Part shown: in pieces, positions 23,436-32,344 of the stretch
Layout of the letters: each line of letters begins with the position of its first letter
How positions within the stretch are numbered: the first letter of the stretch is position 1
NCBI GenBank assembly: GCA_000421085.1
Contig: ATWE01000012.1
Location: forward strand, 167,454-231,453
DNA: 64,000 nt
Reading direction: 5' to 3'
Source: Ensifer sp. USDA 6670
GTDB taxonomy: Bacteria; Pseudomonadota; Alphaproteobacteria; Rhizobiales; Rhizobiaceae
Notes under the pieces: generated by a model
The model's database searches: none
What the model was told of the DNA's origin: nothing
What the model saw: only the letters and a program-made list of their open reading frames with translations
Position numbers and translations under genes: made by a program

Positions 23436-25679
23436 ATGAACGACATGACACCTGTTGCCCCTGAAATCACCGCCAGCGAGAACGGCAAGCCCTTCAAGCT
23501 GTCGCGGCGTGGTTTCCTCGGCGCCTCGCTCGGCGCCCTGGTCCTCGGCGTCACTCTTCCGGCCGGCTTAGCCAGGGCACAGGCAGCCGCTGCGGCCGTA
23601 ACGCCCGGCACCCGGATTTCCGCTTTTCTGGAGATCCGGCCCGACAGCACCGTCCTGTTCCGCAGTGCTTTCATCGAGGGAGGGCAGGGCATATTCACCG
23701 CCATGGCGCAGATCGTCGGTGAGGAACTGGACGTCGATCCGGCGCAGTTCGTGGTCGAGGGCGCGCCTCCCGGTCCCGATTATCTCCTGACCGGCGGCGG
23801 TCGGTTCACCGGCGGCAGCATGTCCGTGCGCATGAGCTACGACGCCATGCGCAAGCTCGGCGCTTCCGCACGCCACATGCTCGTTGAGGCCGCCGCGGCT
23901 CGGCTTGGCGTAGCGGCATCGGAGCTGTCGACGGAACCCGGCCGCGTGGTCCACGGCGCTTCGGGTCGGACCCTTCCATACGGTGAGATCGCGGACGCCG
24001 CCGCGGACTTGCCTCTCCCGACCGATGTCGCGCTGCGCGATCGCGCAGACTTTCGCTGGATCGGCAAGCCGGTCGCGCGGCTCGATGTACGCGACAAATC
24101 GACTGGCAAGGCTCGGTACGCAATCGATCTTAAGGTCGACGGCATGCTGCACGCCGCGGTCCAGCACAGCCCGCGTCTCGGTGGCGAGCCGGGTGCTTTG
24201 CGGAATGAAGCGGACGTGCGCGGCATGCCTGGCGTCCATTCCATTCACAGGCTGCCCGGCACCGTCGCGGTGGTCGCCGATAGCTGGTGGCGCGCACGCA
24301 TGGCAGCCGAAGCCCTGCAGGTGACCTGGGCGGAGCCGGCCCGCGGGACGGCCCACGCAATGCCGGCGGATTTTTCCACCGAGGCGCACATGGCGCTGCT
24401 GAAGGCGACGCCGGGAGAGGGCGTCGCCTATGAGACCGTCGGGAATGCTGCTACGGCGCTCGGTGGTGCCGCACGCGTCGTCGAGGCGACTTATGACGCG
24501 CCATATCTGGTGCATGGGCAACTTGAGCCCCCATCCGCGCTTGCGCGCTGGAACGACGACGGCTCGCTCGAACTTTGGATTCCCAATCAGGCACCGGAGA
24601 TGTTTCAGGCCGAGGCCGCGAAGGTGGCCGGTATCCCGCCGGAGAAGGTAACCATCCACTCGCCGATGCTCGGCGGCTTCTTCGGGAGGCATTTCCTCTA
24701 TCAGACGGCCAATCCGTTCCCACAGGCCATCCTGCTTGCAAGGGCTGTCGGTCGGCCGGTCAAACTCATCTGGAGCCGCGAGGAGGAGTTCCTGCGCGAC
24801 ACGCTGAGGCCGATGGGCGCCGTTCGTTTCCGCGCCGGGCTCGACGCCGACGGATTGCCGGTGGCACTGGAGGCCGTGGCGGTGGGCGAAGGTCCGACGG
24901 GCCGGTGGTTCGGCCGCCAGCCGGACAAGGTCGACAGTTCTTCCGTCGAGGGCATTGCGGGCAAAGTCTATGCGATCCCCAACCGGCGTGTCGGCCAGGT
25001 TCACGTGGACGACCCTGCGATCATCGGCTTCTGGCGGTCCGTCGGCCACTCGATGAACGACTTCTTCTACGAGACGTTCTTCGACGAGATGGCCGATGCG
25101 GGTCAGCAGGATCCTTATGAATTGCGGCATCGTCTCCTCGCGGACAGCCCAAGGCACAGAACCCTGCTGGAAGCCGTGGCCGAGCTTTGCGGCGGTTGGC
25201 GGCGAGGACCGTTCACCGCGGACGACGGCACGCGGCGCGCCCGGGGCGTGGCCATGGCCTCACCTTTCGGCAGCGAGGTGGCGACGATTGCCGAAGTATC
25301 GTTGCGGAGCGGCGAGGTCGTCGTGCACGACGTCTGGGTGGCGATCGATCCGGGCAGTATCGTCAATCCGGCGATCATCGAGGCGCAGGTGAACTCGGCC
25401 GTCGCGCTCGGGCTTTCCTCGGCTTTGCTGGAAGAGGTCGTCTATGTGGACGGCATGCCGCAGGCCCGCAACTACGATGGCTATCCGATTTTGACGCCGG
25501 ACCGCATGCCGCGGGTTCATGTGCGGATCGTAGAAAGCGGCGCTCCCATGGGCGGCATTGGCGAGCCTGGTTTGCCCGGCGTGCCTCCGGCCGTCGCAAA
25601 CGCCGTCTCCGTTCTGGCGGGCCGGCGCATTCGAAGCCTGCCGCTGTCCAAACACGATTTTAAGGGAGTCGACGGTTGA
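23436..25679 (+). CDS. Molybdopterin-binding large subunit, isoquinoline 1-oxidoreductase beta/aldehyde oxidase type
   Basis: A 747-residue subunit with a Tat signal (SRRGFLGASLGALVLGVTLP, about residues 26-45). The body has xanthine-oxidase-family segments: SGRTLPYGEIADAAADLP, YDAPYLVHGQLEPPSALARW, GGFFGRHFLYQTANPFPQA and, near the C terminus, PMGGIGEPGLPGVPPAVANA, which holds the conserved catalytic Glu. It hydroxylates an N-heterocycle or oxidises an aldehyde with water. With a cytochrome c gene downstream, electrons probably go to the periplasmic respiratory chain rather than to NAD. ATG 23436 is chosen over an upstream TTG. Confidence 0.88.
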   Translation: MNDMTPVAPEITASENGKPFKLSRRGFLGASLGALVLGVTLPAGLARAQAAAAAVTPGTRISAFLEIRPDSTVLFRSAFIEGGQGIFTAMAQIVGEELDVDPAQFVVEGAPPGPDYLLTGGGRFTGGSMSVRMSYDAMRKLGASARHMLVEAAAARLGVAASELSTEPGRVVHGASGRTLPYGEIADAAADLPLPTDVALRDRADFRWIGKPVARLDVRDKSTGKARYAIDLKVDGMLHAAVQHSPRLGGEPGALRNEADVRGMPGVHSIHRLPGTVAVVADSWWRARMAAEALQVTWAEPARGTAHAMPADFSTEAHMALLKATPGEGVAYETVGNAATALGGAARVVEATYDAPYLVHGQLEPPSALARWNDDGSLELWIPNQAPEMFQAEAAKVAGIPPEKVTIHSPMLGGFFGRHFLYQTANPFPQAILLARAVGRPVKLIWSREEEFLRDTLRPMGAVRFRAGLDADGLPVALEAVAVGEGPTGRWFGRQPDKVDSSSVEGIAGKVYAIPNRRVGQVHVDDPAIIGFWRSVGHSMNDFFYETFFDEMADAGQQDPYELRHRLLADSPRHRTLLEAVAELCGGWRRGPFTADDGTRRARGVAMASPFGSEVATIAEVSLRSGEVVVHDVWVAIDPGSIVNPAIIEAQVNSAVALGLSSALLEEVVYVDGMPQARNYDGYPILTPDRMPRVHVRIVESGAPMGGIGEPGLPGVPPAVANAVSVLAGRRIRSLPLSKHDFKGVDG

Positions 25680-26044
25680 ACAAAGTCGTCATTGCCGCCG
25701 TAGTTTCTCTTGCTGCTTCAGGCCACGGCACGCCGGCCCTGTCACAGGGGGCTGCATCGGGTCAGAAGCTGTTTCAGCAACGCTGCGGCGCGTGCCATCA
25801 GATCGCAACACCCCGAAACGGTGTCGGACCGCATCTGCAGGGTGTCGTCGGCCGAACGGCCGGCAGCGTTGACGGCTTCAGGTATTCCGCAGCGCTTAAA
25901 GGTTCCGGCATCGCATGGACCACCGAAACGTTGGAAACGTTTCTGAGCAATCCCGCCGCTATGGTTCGCGAAACGCGCATGACCCAGCGTTTCAACAACG
26001 CCGACGAGCGTCGAGCCATCATCGAGTTCCTTGGGGCGCAATAG
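25676..26044 (+). CDS. Class I c-type cytochrome, electron acceptor of the hydroxylase
   Basis: A 122-residue protein with a Sec signal ending near ALSQ, haem motif CGACH (about residues 37-41) and an axial Met in TRMTQRF (about 102). It starts at TTG overlapping the large-subunit TGA, so translation is coupled. It should accept electrons from the [2Fe-2S]/Mo enzyme in the periplasm and pass them to a terminal oxidase. It closes the three-gene operon. Confidence 0.85.
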   Translation: MNKVVIAAVVSLAASGHGTPALSQGAASGQKLFQQRCGACHQIATPRNGVGPHLQGVVGRTAGSVDGFRYSAALKGSGIAWTTETLETFLSNPAAMVRETRMTQRFNNADERRAIIEFLGAQ

Positions 26045-26163
26045 CTGTCCGGTCCGTCCTTTTGCTCGGCGGCGCTGGCTTCGGTCACCGCCGCCGCTCC
26101 GTTGCAGGCGAAGCTGCAGTGAATGCCGGAAGCCTTCACCGCGGCCTCATTCATGTGACCTAT

Positions 26164-26199
26164 CGATAAATGAAATCGAATTATAGCGGCTAATGCCAT
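26164..26199. promoter_or_regulatory. Putative LysR site, copy 2 (upstream of the MFS gene)
   Basis: CGATAAATG, GAATTAT and CTAATG match the element at 22851-22886 in the same order and spacing. It is 70 bases upstream of the transporter ATG, consistent with activation of that gene by the LysR protein. Confidence 0.6.
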
Positions 26200-26268
26200 C
26201 GATGCTCGGCTGCTACGTTGGGGCCTGGAGGAACTCGCGACAGACTTCGGCCCATAAGGAACAGACAC

Positions 26269-27459
26269 ATGGCTAATGCAACATTCGGCGAGACGATCGT
26301 CAAACCCGCCGCGGCCTGGGGCGCAGTAGCGTCCATGGCGCTGTGCGTCGCAGTGCTGATCGCTTCGGAATTCATGCCGGTCAGCCTCCTGACACCGATT
26401 GCACGTGATCTTGGCATGAGCGAAGGCCAGGCCGGACAGGCGATTTCAATCTCGGGTCTGTTCGCGGTGTTGACCAGTCTCCTCATTGCGGGGTTCACGC
26501 GGAACATCGACCGCAAGTTCGTCCTGTCCTCGTTCTCGCTCATGCTGATCGTCTCGGGGCTCGTCGTATCCTTCGCCCCCAATTACACGGCCCTGATGGT
26601 CGGTCGGGCGCTGCTCGGCGTCGCCATCGGCGGATTCTGGTCGATGTCCACCGCGGTCGTCATGCGCCTCCTGCCGGAGAGTGCGGTGCCGAAGGGGCTT
26701 GCGATGCTGAATGCCGGTAACGCCATCGCTGCCACTATCTCCGCTCCGCTCGGCAGCTTTCTGGGTGATTACATCGGCTGGCGGGGCGCATTCTTCTTCG
26801 TGGTTCCCCTGGCGCTCGTTGCGCTCATCGGGCAATGGACGAACATGCCGTCCCTGCCGCGGCGAAACCGCCGGTCAACCGGGAACGTTTTCCGGCTTTT
26901 GGCACGCCGGCAGGTCGCTCTCGGCATGACGGCGATCCTGTTGCTGTTCATGGGACAGTTTGCTCTGTTTACCTATCTGCGTCCGTTCCTCGAGTCCGCC
27001 TCCGGCTTTTCCGTCTCCGGCTTGTCACTGGTTCTTCTGTTGATGGGCCTGGCCGGCGTAGGGGGGACCTGGTGCATCAGCCGATTGCTCGCCACGCGCC
27101 TCTATTCGATCGTGATCGTCATTCCCCTCGCGATGGCTGCCATCGCCCTCATGCTGATCGCCGTCGGGTCCATCAAGTTGCCGGTCGCGGCCTTGTTGAT
27201 CGCCTGGGGCTTTTTCGGGACCGCGGCACCGGTCGGCTGGGGAACCTGGCTGAGCCGGGTTCTGCACGACGATGCGGAGGCGGGCGGTGGCCTTCAGGTT
27301 GCGGTCATCCAGTTTGCCATCACCATCGGTGCGGCAGCCGGCGGTCTTCTGTTCGATTGGGCCGGATGGTGGAGTTCGTTCGCCTTCGCCGCCGCATTGT
27401 TGCTTGGCTCGTCGCTTGCCGCCTGGGCCGCGTGGTTCGAATGGGAGCATTCAGAATGA
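26269..27459 (+). CDS. MFS transporter, DHA1-like exporter
   Basis: A 396-residue membrane protein with about 12 spans. It has the family pattern IASEFMPVSLLTPIARDLGMSEGQAGQAISISGLFAVL, as in YdeI/NepI-like exporters, and a charged loop after TM6 (SLPRRNRRSTGNVFRLL). The ATG at 26269 has AAGGAACAG before it. The upstream element suggests LysR control together with the hydroxylase, so it may export the substrate or product. Its stop overlaps (ATGA) the original start of the next gene. Confidence 0.85.
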   Translation: MANATFGETIVKPAAAWGAVASMALCVAVLIASEFMPVSLLTPIARDLGMSEGQAGQAISISGLFAVLTSLLIAGFTRNIDRKFVLSSFSLMLIVSGLVVSFAPNYTALMVGRALLGVAIGGFWSMSTAVVMRLLPESAVPKGLAMLNAGNAIAATISAPLGSFLGDYIGWRGAFFFVVPLALVALIGQWTNMPSLPRRNRRSTGNVFRLLARRQVALGMTAILLLFMGQFALFTYLRPFLESASGFSVSGLSLVLLLMGLAGVGGTWCISRLLATRLYSIVIVIPLAMAAIALMLIAVGSIKLPVAALLIAWGFFGTAAPVGWGTWLSRVLHDDAEAGGGLQVAVIQFAITIGAAAGGLLFDWAGWWSSFAFAAALLLGSSLAAWAAWFEWEHSE

Positions 27460-27906
27460 AACCGCGATTCCCCCTCGATCACGCGGCGGGTCTTGGTCGG
27501 TGCTGTTACCTGCGCCGTACTGCCGCGCCTGGCATGGGCTCAGAAGGAGACGAACATGAAGATGCGCATCGCCTTTGCCGATCACGTGTTCACGGCGACG
27601 CTCTACGACAACGCGTCGGCGCGCGACCTCTGGTCGATGCTCCCGCTCGACCTTGAGATCGACAACTACGCCAGCAACGAGAAGATCGCCTATCTGCCCC
27701 GAAAGCTCACGGAGGAAGGCAGCGGTCCGTTTTCCAACGAAGCTCCGGGCGACCTCTGCTATTATGCTCCCTGGGGCAATCTGGCATTCTTCTACGCAGG
27801 CTATCGCTACTCGAGCGGTCTGATCCGGCTTGGCCGTCTGGATGGCGGCGTCGAGCCCTTGCTCACACGCGGAAAGTTTCCGCTCCGCATCGAACGCCTG
27901 TCCTGA
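27456..27906 (+). pseudogene. Cyclophilin-like exported protein with frameshifted Tat signal
   Basis: The mature domain (about 115 residues, MRIAFADHVFTATLYDNASARDLWSMLPLDLEI onward) is a cyclophilin_like (DUF4-type) beta barrel. The original ATG overlaps the MFS stop. Reading from it, a run of five C (27470-27474) shifts the frame. With four C the start would read MKPRFPSITRRVLVGAVTCA and continue VLPRLAWAQKETNMKMR, a good Tat signal. As it stands the exported form cannot be made from that start. Internal starts (TTG 27493 or ATG 27556) could give a leaderless or shortened product. A sequencing error or slip in the C run is the alternative. Confidence 0.7.
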
Positions 27907-28111
27907 AGATCATGCTCGCACCTGTTCTACGGTGTCGCCTTCACAGGGACGGCACACATCTGATTGCGCCATGGAAGGTTATTCGCCGTCGGTATCCGCG
28001 ACGGAGGACAGCCGGCGATGGAGGGCGGCGATCTCCCGCTATGGTCTGGGTCATGAAGTGCTGGTGTTCGTCGGCATCAGCGGAAGGTCGGGGCGGCCAC
28101 TTCGTGTCGGT

Positions 28112-28127
28112 CTTGCGAAATAGCAAG
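28112..28127. promoter_or_regulatory. Small inverted repeat upstream of the xre-res pair
   Basis: CTTGC-GAAATA-GCAAG lies 50 bases before the antitoxin ATG. It is a candidate autoregulatory site; the arms are only 5 bp, so support is weak. The rest of the 27907-28176 gap shows nothing else. Confidence 0.3.
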
Positions 28128-28176
28128 CACTGCCATATATTTTGCACAGGAAATATGTTCTTGGATGTGACGCAAT

Positions 28177-28566
28177 ATGGCTCAGGCTCAAAAGATCCAA
28201 AGCGATGGCGGACCACTGATACTGTCCTACATGGACAAGGGCGGAAAGATCGCGGTTCAGCAGGTCGCGGACGGCTTCGGCATGTCGAAAACGCAGCTTG
28301 CCGAAACGGCCGGGCTTGCGCGTGAAACGCTCTACCGGCTGGAGCGCAGCCGGGGGACGAAGACGCAGAACCGTCTGCGCGAAATGCTCGAGATCATCAG
28401 CCGGGTCAGCGACTGGGCGGGCGGCAAGGAGCAGGCAATGGCGTGGTATCGGGCCCAGCCCCTCCCGGCATTCGGCGGGCGAACGGCCGAAGCTCTGGTG
28501 AAGGACGGCAAGGCGGCGGCCGTGCGCGACTATCTCGATCATATGGCCCTCGGGGGCTTTGCTTGA
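28177..28566 (+). CDS. Xre/MbcA/ParS-type antitoxin of a RES toxin
   Basis: A 129-residue protein. An HTH occupies about residues 28-62 (VQQVADGFGMSKTQLAETAGLARETLYRLERSRG). The C-terminal toxin-binding ParS/DUF2384 domain contains AMAWYRAQPLPAFGGRTAEALVKDGKAAAVRDYLDHMALGGFA. It should bind and cap the RES toxin active site and repress the operon. Its stop overlaps the toxin start. Confidence 0.88.
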   Translation: MAQAQKIQSDGGPLILSYMDKGGKIAVQQVADGFGMSKTQLAETAGLARETLYRLERSRGTKTQNRLREMLEIISRVSDWAGGKEQAMAWYRAQPLPAFGGRTAEALVKDGKAAAVRDYLDHMALGGFA

Positions 28567-29081
28567 GGTTCACGGGAACCTGCTATCGCGCGCATGACCC
28601 ACGCTGGGCTTTCAAACCTGCATCCGGCGATGGCGCGGCAATAAAGGGCGCGCGCTTCAATCCGAAGGGCGTGAAGACGCTTTACCTTGCACTCAGCATC
28701 ATGACGGCGGTCAAGGAGGCCAATCAGGGCTTCGCCCATCGTATCGATCCTTGCGTTCTTTGCTCCTACGATATCGATTGCGCCGACATCGCTGATCTCA
28801 CGACGGAGAGGGGGAGGGCGGAACACGGGGTATCGCTGGAGGAGATGGCCTGCAGCTGGGCGGGCGCGCTTGCCGAGGGGAGGCGTCCGGCTTCCTGGGC
28901 GATTTACGACCGTCTCCGTCCACGCGGGACCGCCGGCATTCTGGTTCCGAGTTTCGCACCGGGGACCGAAGCGGGAGACCGGAATCTCGTGCTTTGGACG
29001 TGGGGACCGGATCTGCCGCATCGCGTCGACGTGTATGATCCAAGCGGTCGGCTTCCTAAGGATCAGCTCTCCTGGGGTTGA
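28563..29081 (+). CDS. RES-domain toxin
   Basis: A 172-residue RES protein (start RFTGTCYRAHDPRWAFKPASG; KGARFNPKG with the conserved Arg; VKEANQGF with the Glu; PASWAIYDRLRPRG with the Ser region). RES toxins degrade NAD+ or ADP-ribosylate targets. It starts at TTG overlapping the antitoxin TGA, which probably keeps toxin levels low. The 3' end overlaps the convergent AraC gene by 26 bases. Confidence 0.88.
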   Translation: MRFTGTCYRAHDPRWAFKPASGDGAAIKGARFNPKGVKTLYLALSIMTAVKEANQGFAHRIDPCVLCSYDIDCADIADLTTERGRAEHGVSLEEMACSWAGALAEGRRPASWAIYDRLRPRGTAGILVPSFAPGTEAGDRNLVLWTWGPDLPHRVDVYDPSGRLPKDQLSWG

Positions 29082-30066
29082 GCGTGGCATTACGCCGGAA
29101 TTGCGCCGGGGACTTTCCGGTCCATTTCCGGAATGCGCGGTGAAAGGCGCTCGGCTCGGAAAATCCGAGCTCGACGGCAAGCTGGGCCACATTCGTCCGG
29201 CCGTCAGCAAGGGCTTCCATCGCAAGCGCCCGACGCAAGTCCTCCTTCATTGATCGATAGGTCTGGCCCTCCTGCTTCAATCTCCGTCGAAGAGTCGGCG
29301 CTGCAATCCGCATGCGCGCCGCAAGCGCCTCGAGACCCGGCCAGGCGGATGGGGCCGTAGCATGGAGCCGCTGGCGTATTGCCGCGGACAATCCCGCGTC
29401 GTGGCGATAGCGCACGAGAATGTTTGCAGGCGCATGCCGGAGGAAGTGCTTCAGCGCCCGCTCGTCACGAATAGGCGGCAGTTTCAGGTACTCGGCATCG
29501 AAGACAAGCCGCGTCCGGGGCTGATCGAAGTGGACCGGCGCGCCGAAGAAGAGCCGATAATCGGTTCCGGCGGGTGGCGCACTGCAGCGGAAGTCGACCC
29601 AGCGGATCGGAAGCCGGCGTCCGATCAGCCAGCAATTGACGCCATGCAGGATGATCCAGAAGGTACGATAGGCGAAGGCGGAGCGCGTCGCGCCGGCGTC
29701 CTTCAGGACAATCTGTGCCAGACCGTTTTCGACGACCAGCTCGCCATGCGGATCGTCGAGGACCACCCTTAGGAAGCGCAGTGCTCGCCGCAGCGCATGT
29801 TCGAGCGTCACGGTCGAAAGAATGGCGTGGCACAGCAATGCGAAGCTGCCGGCGCGCATCGGCCGCGCGCCCTCACCGAAAAACTCGTCATCCATCGCCT
29901 GCGCCACCGCATGCCAAAAGGCGCCGTATTGTTCGGCCGAAACTGGACCGGTGACGGCGGATGGAAGGCCGGCTTGTGCAAGGAGGGGTTCGGCATCCAC
30001 CCCATGGCGCCGTAGGCATTCGAGCGTGTCATCCATGAAACATGGGGCGATCATCCGGCGTTCCAT
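29056..30066 (-). CDS. AraC family regulator with arabinose-binding-like N-terminal domain (OruR/ArgR type)
   Basis: A 336-residue protein. The first ~200 residues are the PF12625-type domain ([56 protein letters not shown]). The C-terminal ~90 residues carry AraC HTHs ([58 protein letters not shown]). It is divergent from the SDR/thiolase operon and probably activates it. The ATG at 30066 follows AAAGGGACC; an internal ATG at 30054 is possible. Its C-terminal codons overlap the convergent RES toxin gene. Confidence 0.88.
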   Translation of the reverse strand: MERRMIAPCFMDDTLECLRRHGVDAEPLLAQAGLPSAVTGPVSAEQYGAFWHAVAQAMDDEFFGEGARPMRAGSFALLCHAILSTVTLEHALRRALRFLRVVLDDPHGELVVENGLAQIVLKDAGATRSAFAYRTFWIILHGVNCWLIGRRLPIRWVDFRCSAPPAGTDYRLFFGAPVHFDQPRTRLVFDAEYLKLPPIRDERALKHFLRHAPANILVRYRHDAGLSAAIRQRLHATAPSAWPGLEALAARMRIAAPTLRRRLKQEGQTYRSMKEDLRRALAMEALADGRTNVAQLAVELGFSEPSAFHRAFRKWTGKSPAQFRRNATLNPRRADP

Positions 30067-30186
30067 GAGCGACGGTCCCTTTCATCGAACATTGCAAAAG
30101 CGATCACGCAATCTGAACCATTCGGTCATTGCATACCATATTTCTCCTCTGCATCATCCCGGTTGGAAACAGTGGGAGCGGAGCCT

Positions 30187-30954
<768 letters not shown>

Positions 30955-30978
30955 GCAGGGCCATGCAGGGAGGTTCGA

Positions 30979-32169
30979 ATGAACAAGCAGGATCCTGTGG
31001 TCATCGTCGGGCAGGCCCGTACCCCGCTTGGCAGTTTCCAAGGTGAATTGAAGGAGCTTTCCGCCACCGATCTAGGCGCGGCCGCGATTGCCGATGCTCT
31101 GAAGCGCGCAGGGCTTGCGCCGGATGCGGTCGATGAGGTGATGTTCGGCTGTGTCCTGACCGCGGGACAGGGACAGGCGCCAGCCCGTCAGGCTGCGCTC
31201 GGTGCGGGTCTTCCTCCCGGCGTCGGCGCGACCACCGTGAACAAGATGTGCGGTTCGGGCATGAAGGCGGCGATGCTGGCGCATGACCTGATCAAGGCGG
31301 AATCGGCCTCGATCGTGGTTGCGGGCGGCATGGAGAGCATGACCAATGCCCCCTATCTGCTCGACCGCGCGCGGCAGGGCTATCGCATCGGGCACCAGAA
31401 GGTTCTGGACCATATGTTCCTCGATGGGCTGGAGGATGCCTATGACAAGGGGCGCCTGATGGGCACCTTTGCCGAGGATTGCGCGGAAGCCTATCAATTC
31501 ACCCGCAGCGCCCAGGATGAGTATGCCATCGCGTCCCTGGAGAAGGCGCAGAAGGCAAGTGCCGACGGCAGCTTTGCGGAGGAGATCGTCCCCTTGAGCA
31601 TCGCGTCGGGCAAGGGGGAACGGACCGTCAGCCTGGACGAGCAGCCGCAGAAGGCGCGGCTCGACAAGATTCCTCTGTTGAATCCGGCCTTTCGCGACGG
31701 CGGCACGATCACGGCGGCGAACGCCTCTTCGATTTCCGACGGCGCGGCGGCGCTGGTGCTGATGCGCCGTTCGGCGGCGGATAAACAGGGCATCGGGCCT
31801 CTGGCGATGATCTGCGGTCATGCCACCCATGCGGACGCCCCCAGTCTCTTTCCGACGGCGCCGATCGGAGCGATCAAGGCACTCTGCCGGCGCATCGGCT
31901 GGGACATCGGTGATGTCGATCTCTTCGAAATCAACGAGGCCTTTGCCGTCGTGCCGATGGCGGCAATGCGCGAGCTCGGCCTTGATGCCGAAAAGGTGAA
32001 CGTCCACGGCGGCGCCTGCGCGTTGGGGCATCCAATCGGCGCCTCGGGCGCCCGGGTGATCGTCACGCTCGTCAATGCGCTGCGCCGCCGTGGACTTAGA
32101 CGCGGCATCGCCGCCGTGTGTATCGGCGGCGGCGAGGCGACTGCAGTCGCAGTGGAGGTATCGGGCTGA
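30979..32169 (+). CDS. Acetyl-CoA C-acyltransferase (thiolase)
   Basis: A 396-residue thiolase with catalytic C91 (NKMCGSGMKA), GGMESMTNAPY (about 115), NEAFAVVPM, H351 in ALGHPIGASGAR and C381 in VCIGGG. It cleaves a 3-ketoacyl-CoA with CoA, or condenses two acetyl-CoA. GGGAGG lies before the ATG. It is paired with the SDR and followed by a small GC-rich hairpin and an MFS gene. Full length, all active-site residues present. Confidence 0.92.
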   Translation: MNKQDPVVIVGQARTPLGSFQGELKELSATDLGAAAIADALKRAGLAPDAVDEVMFGCVLTAGQGQAPARQAALGAGLPPGVGATTVNKMCGSGMKAAMLAHDLIKAESASIVVAGGMESMTNAPYLLDRARQGYRIGHQKVLDHMFLDGLEDAYDKGRLMGTFAEDCAEAYQFTRSAQDEYAIASLEKAQKASADGSFAEEIVPLSIASGKGERTVSLDEQPQKARLDKIPLLNPAFRDGGTITAANASSISDGAAALVLMRRSAADKQGIGPLAMICGHATHADAPSLFPTAPIGAIKALCRRIGWDIGDVDLFEINEAFAVVPMAAMRELGLDAEKVNVHGGACALGHPIGASGARVIVTLVNALRRRGLRRGIAAVCIGGGEATAVAVEVSG

Positions 32170-32177
32170 CGGGATGA

Positions 32178-32198
32178 CGGGGCACCCGTGTCGCCCCG
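32178..32198 (+). terminator. Weak hairpin after the thiolase
   Basis: CGGGGC pairs with GCCCCG across a 9-base loop directly after the thiolase stop. There is no T run. It may attenuate transcription into the MFS gene. Confidence 0.35.
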
Positions 32199-32344
32199 GC
32201 CACGTGTGGCGGGGTTTCAAATTGATCGGGGTTCACCGGCGTCCAGTCGGCTTGCGATCGCTTCTGCCAATGGTAAACGTGCCCCGACCGGCGCAGTAAG
32301 GCCGAGGTGCTGATTGCCGCGGCTCGCCAACTGGAGAAGGGCGA

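Noticed and set aside
32170..32344. Possible insertion-sequence remnant; the minus strand reads WQKRSQADWTPVNPDQFETP near 32210-32275
   Set aside because: The phrase looks like a fragment of a mobile-element protein, but I could not place it in a family and saw no terminal repeats.
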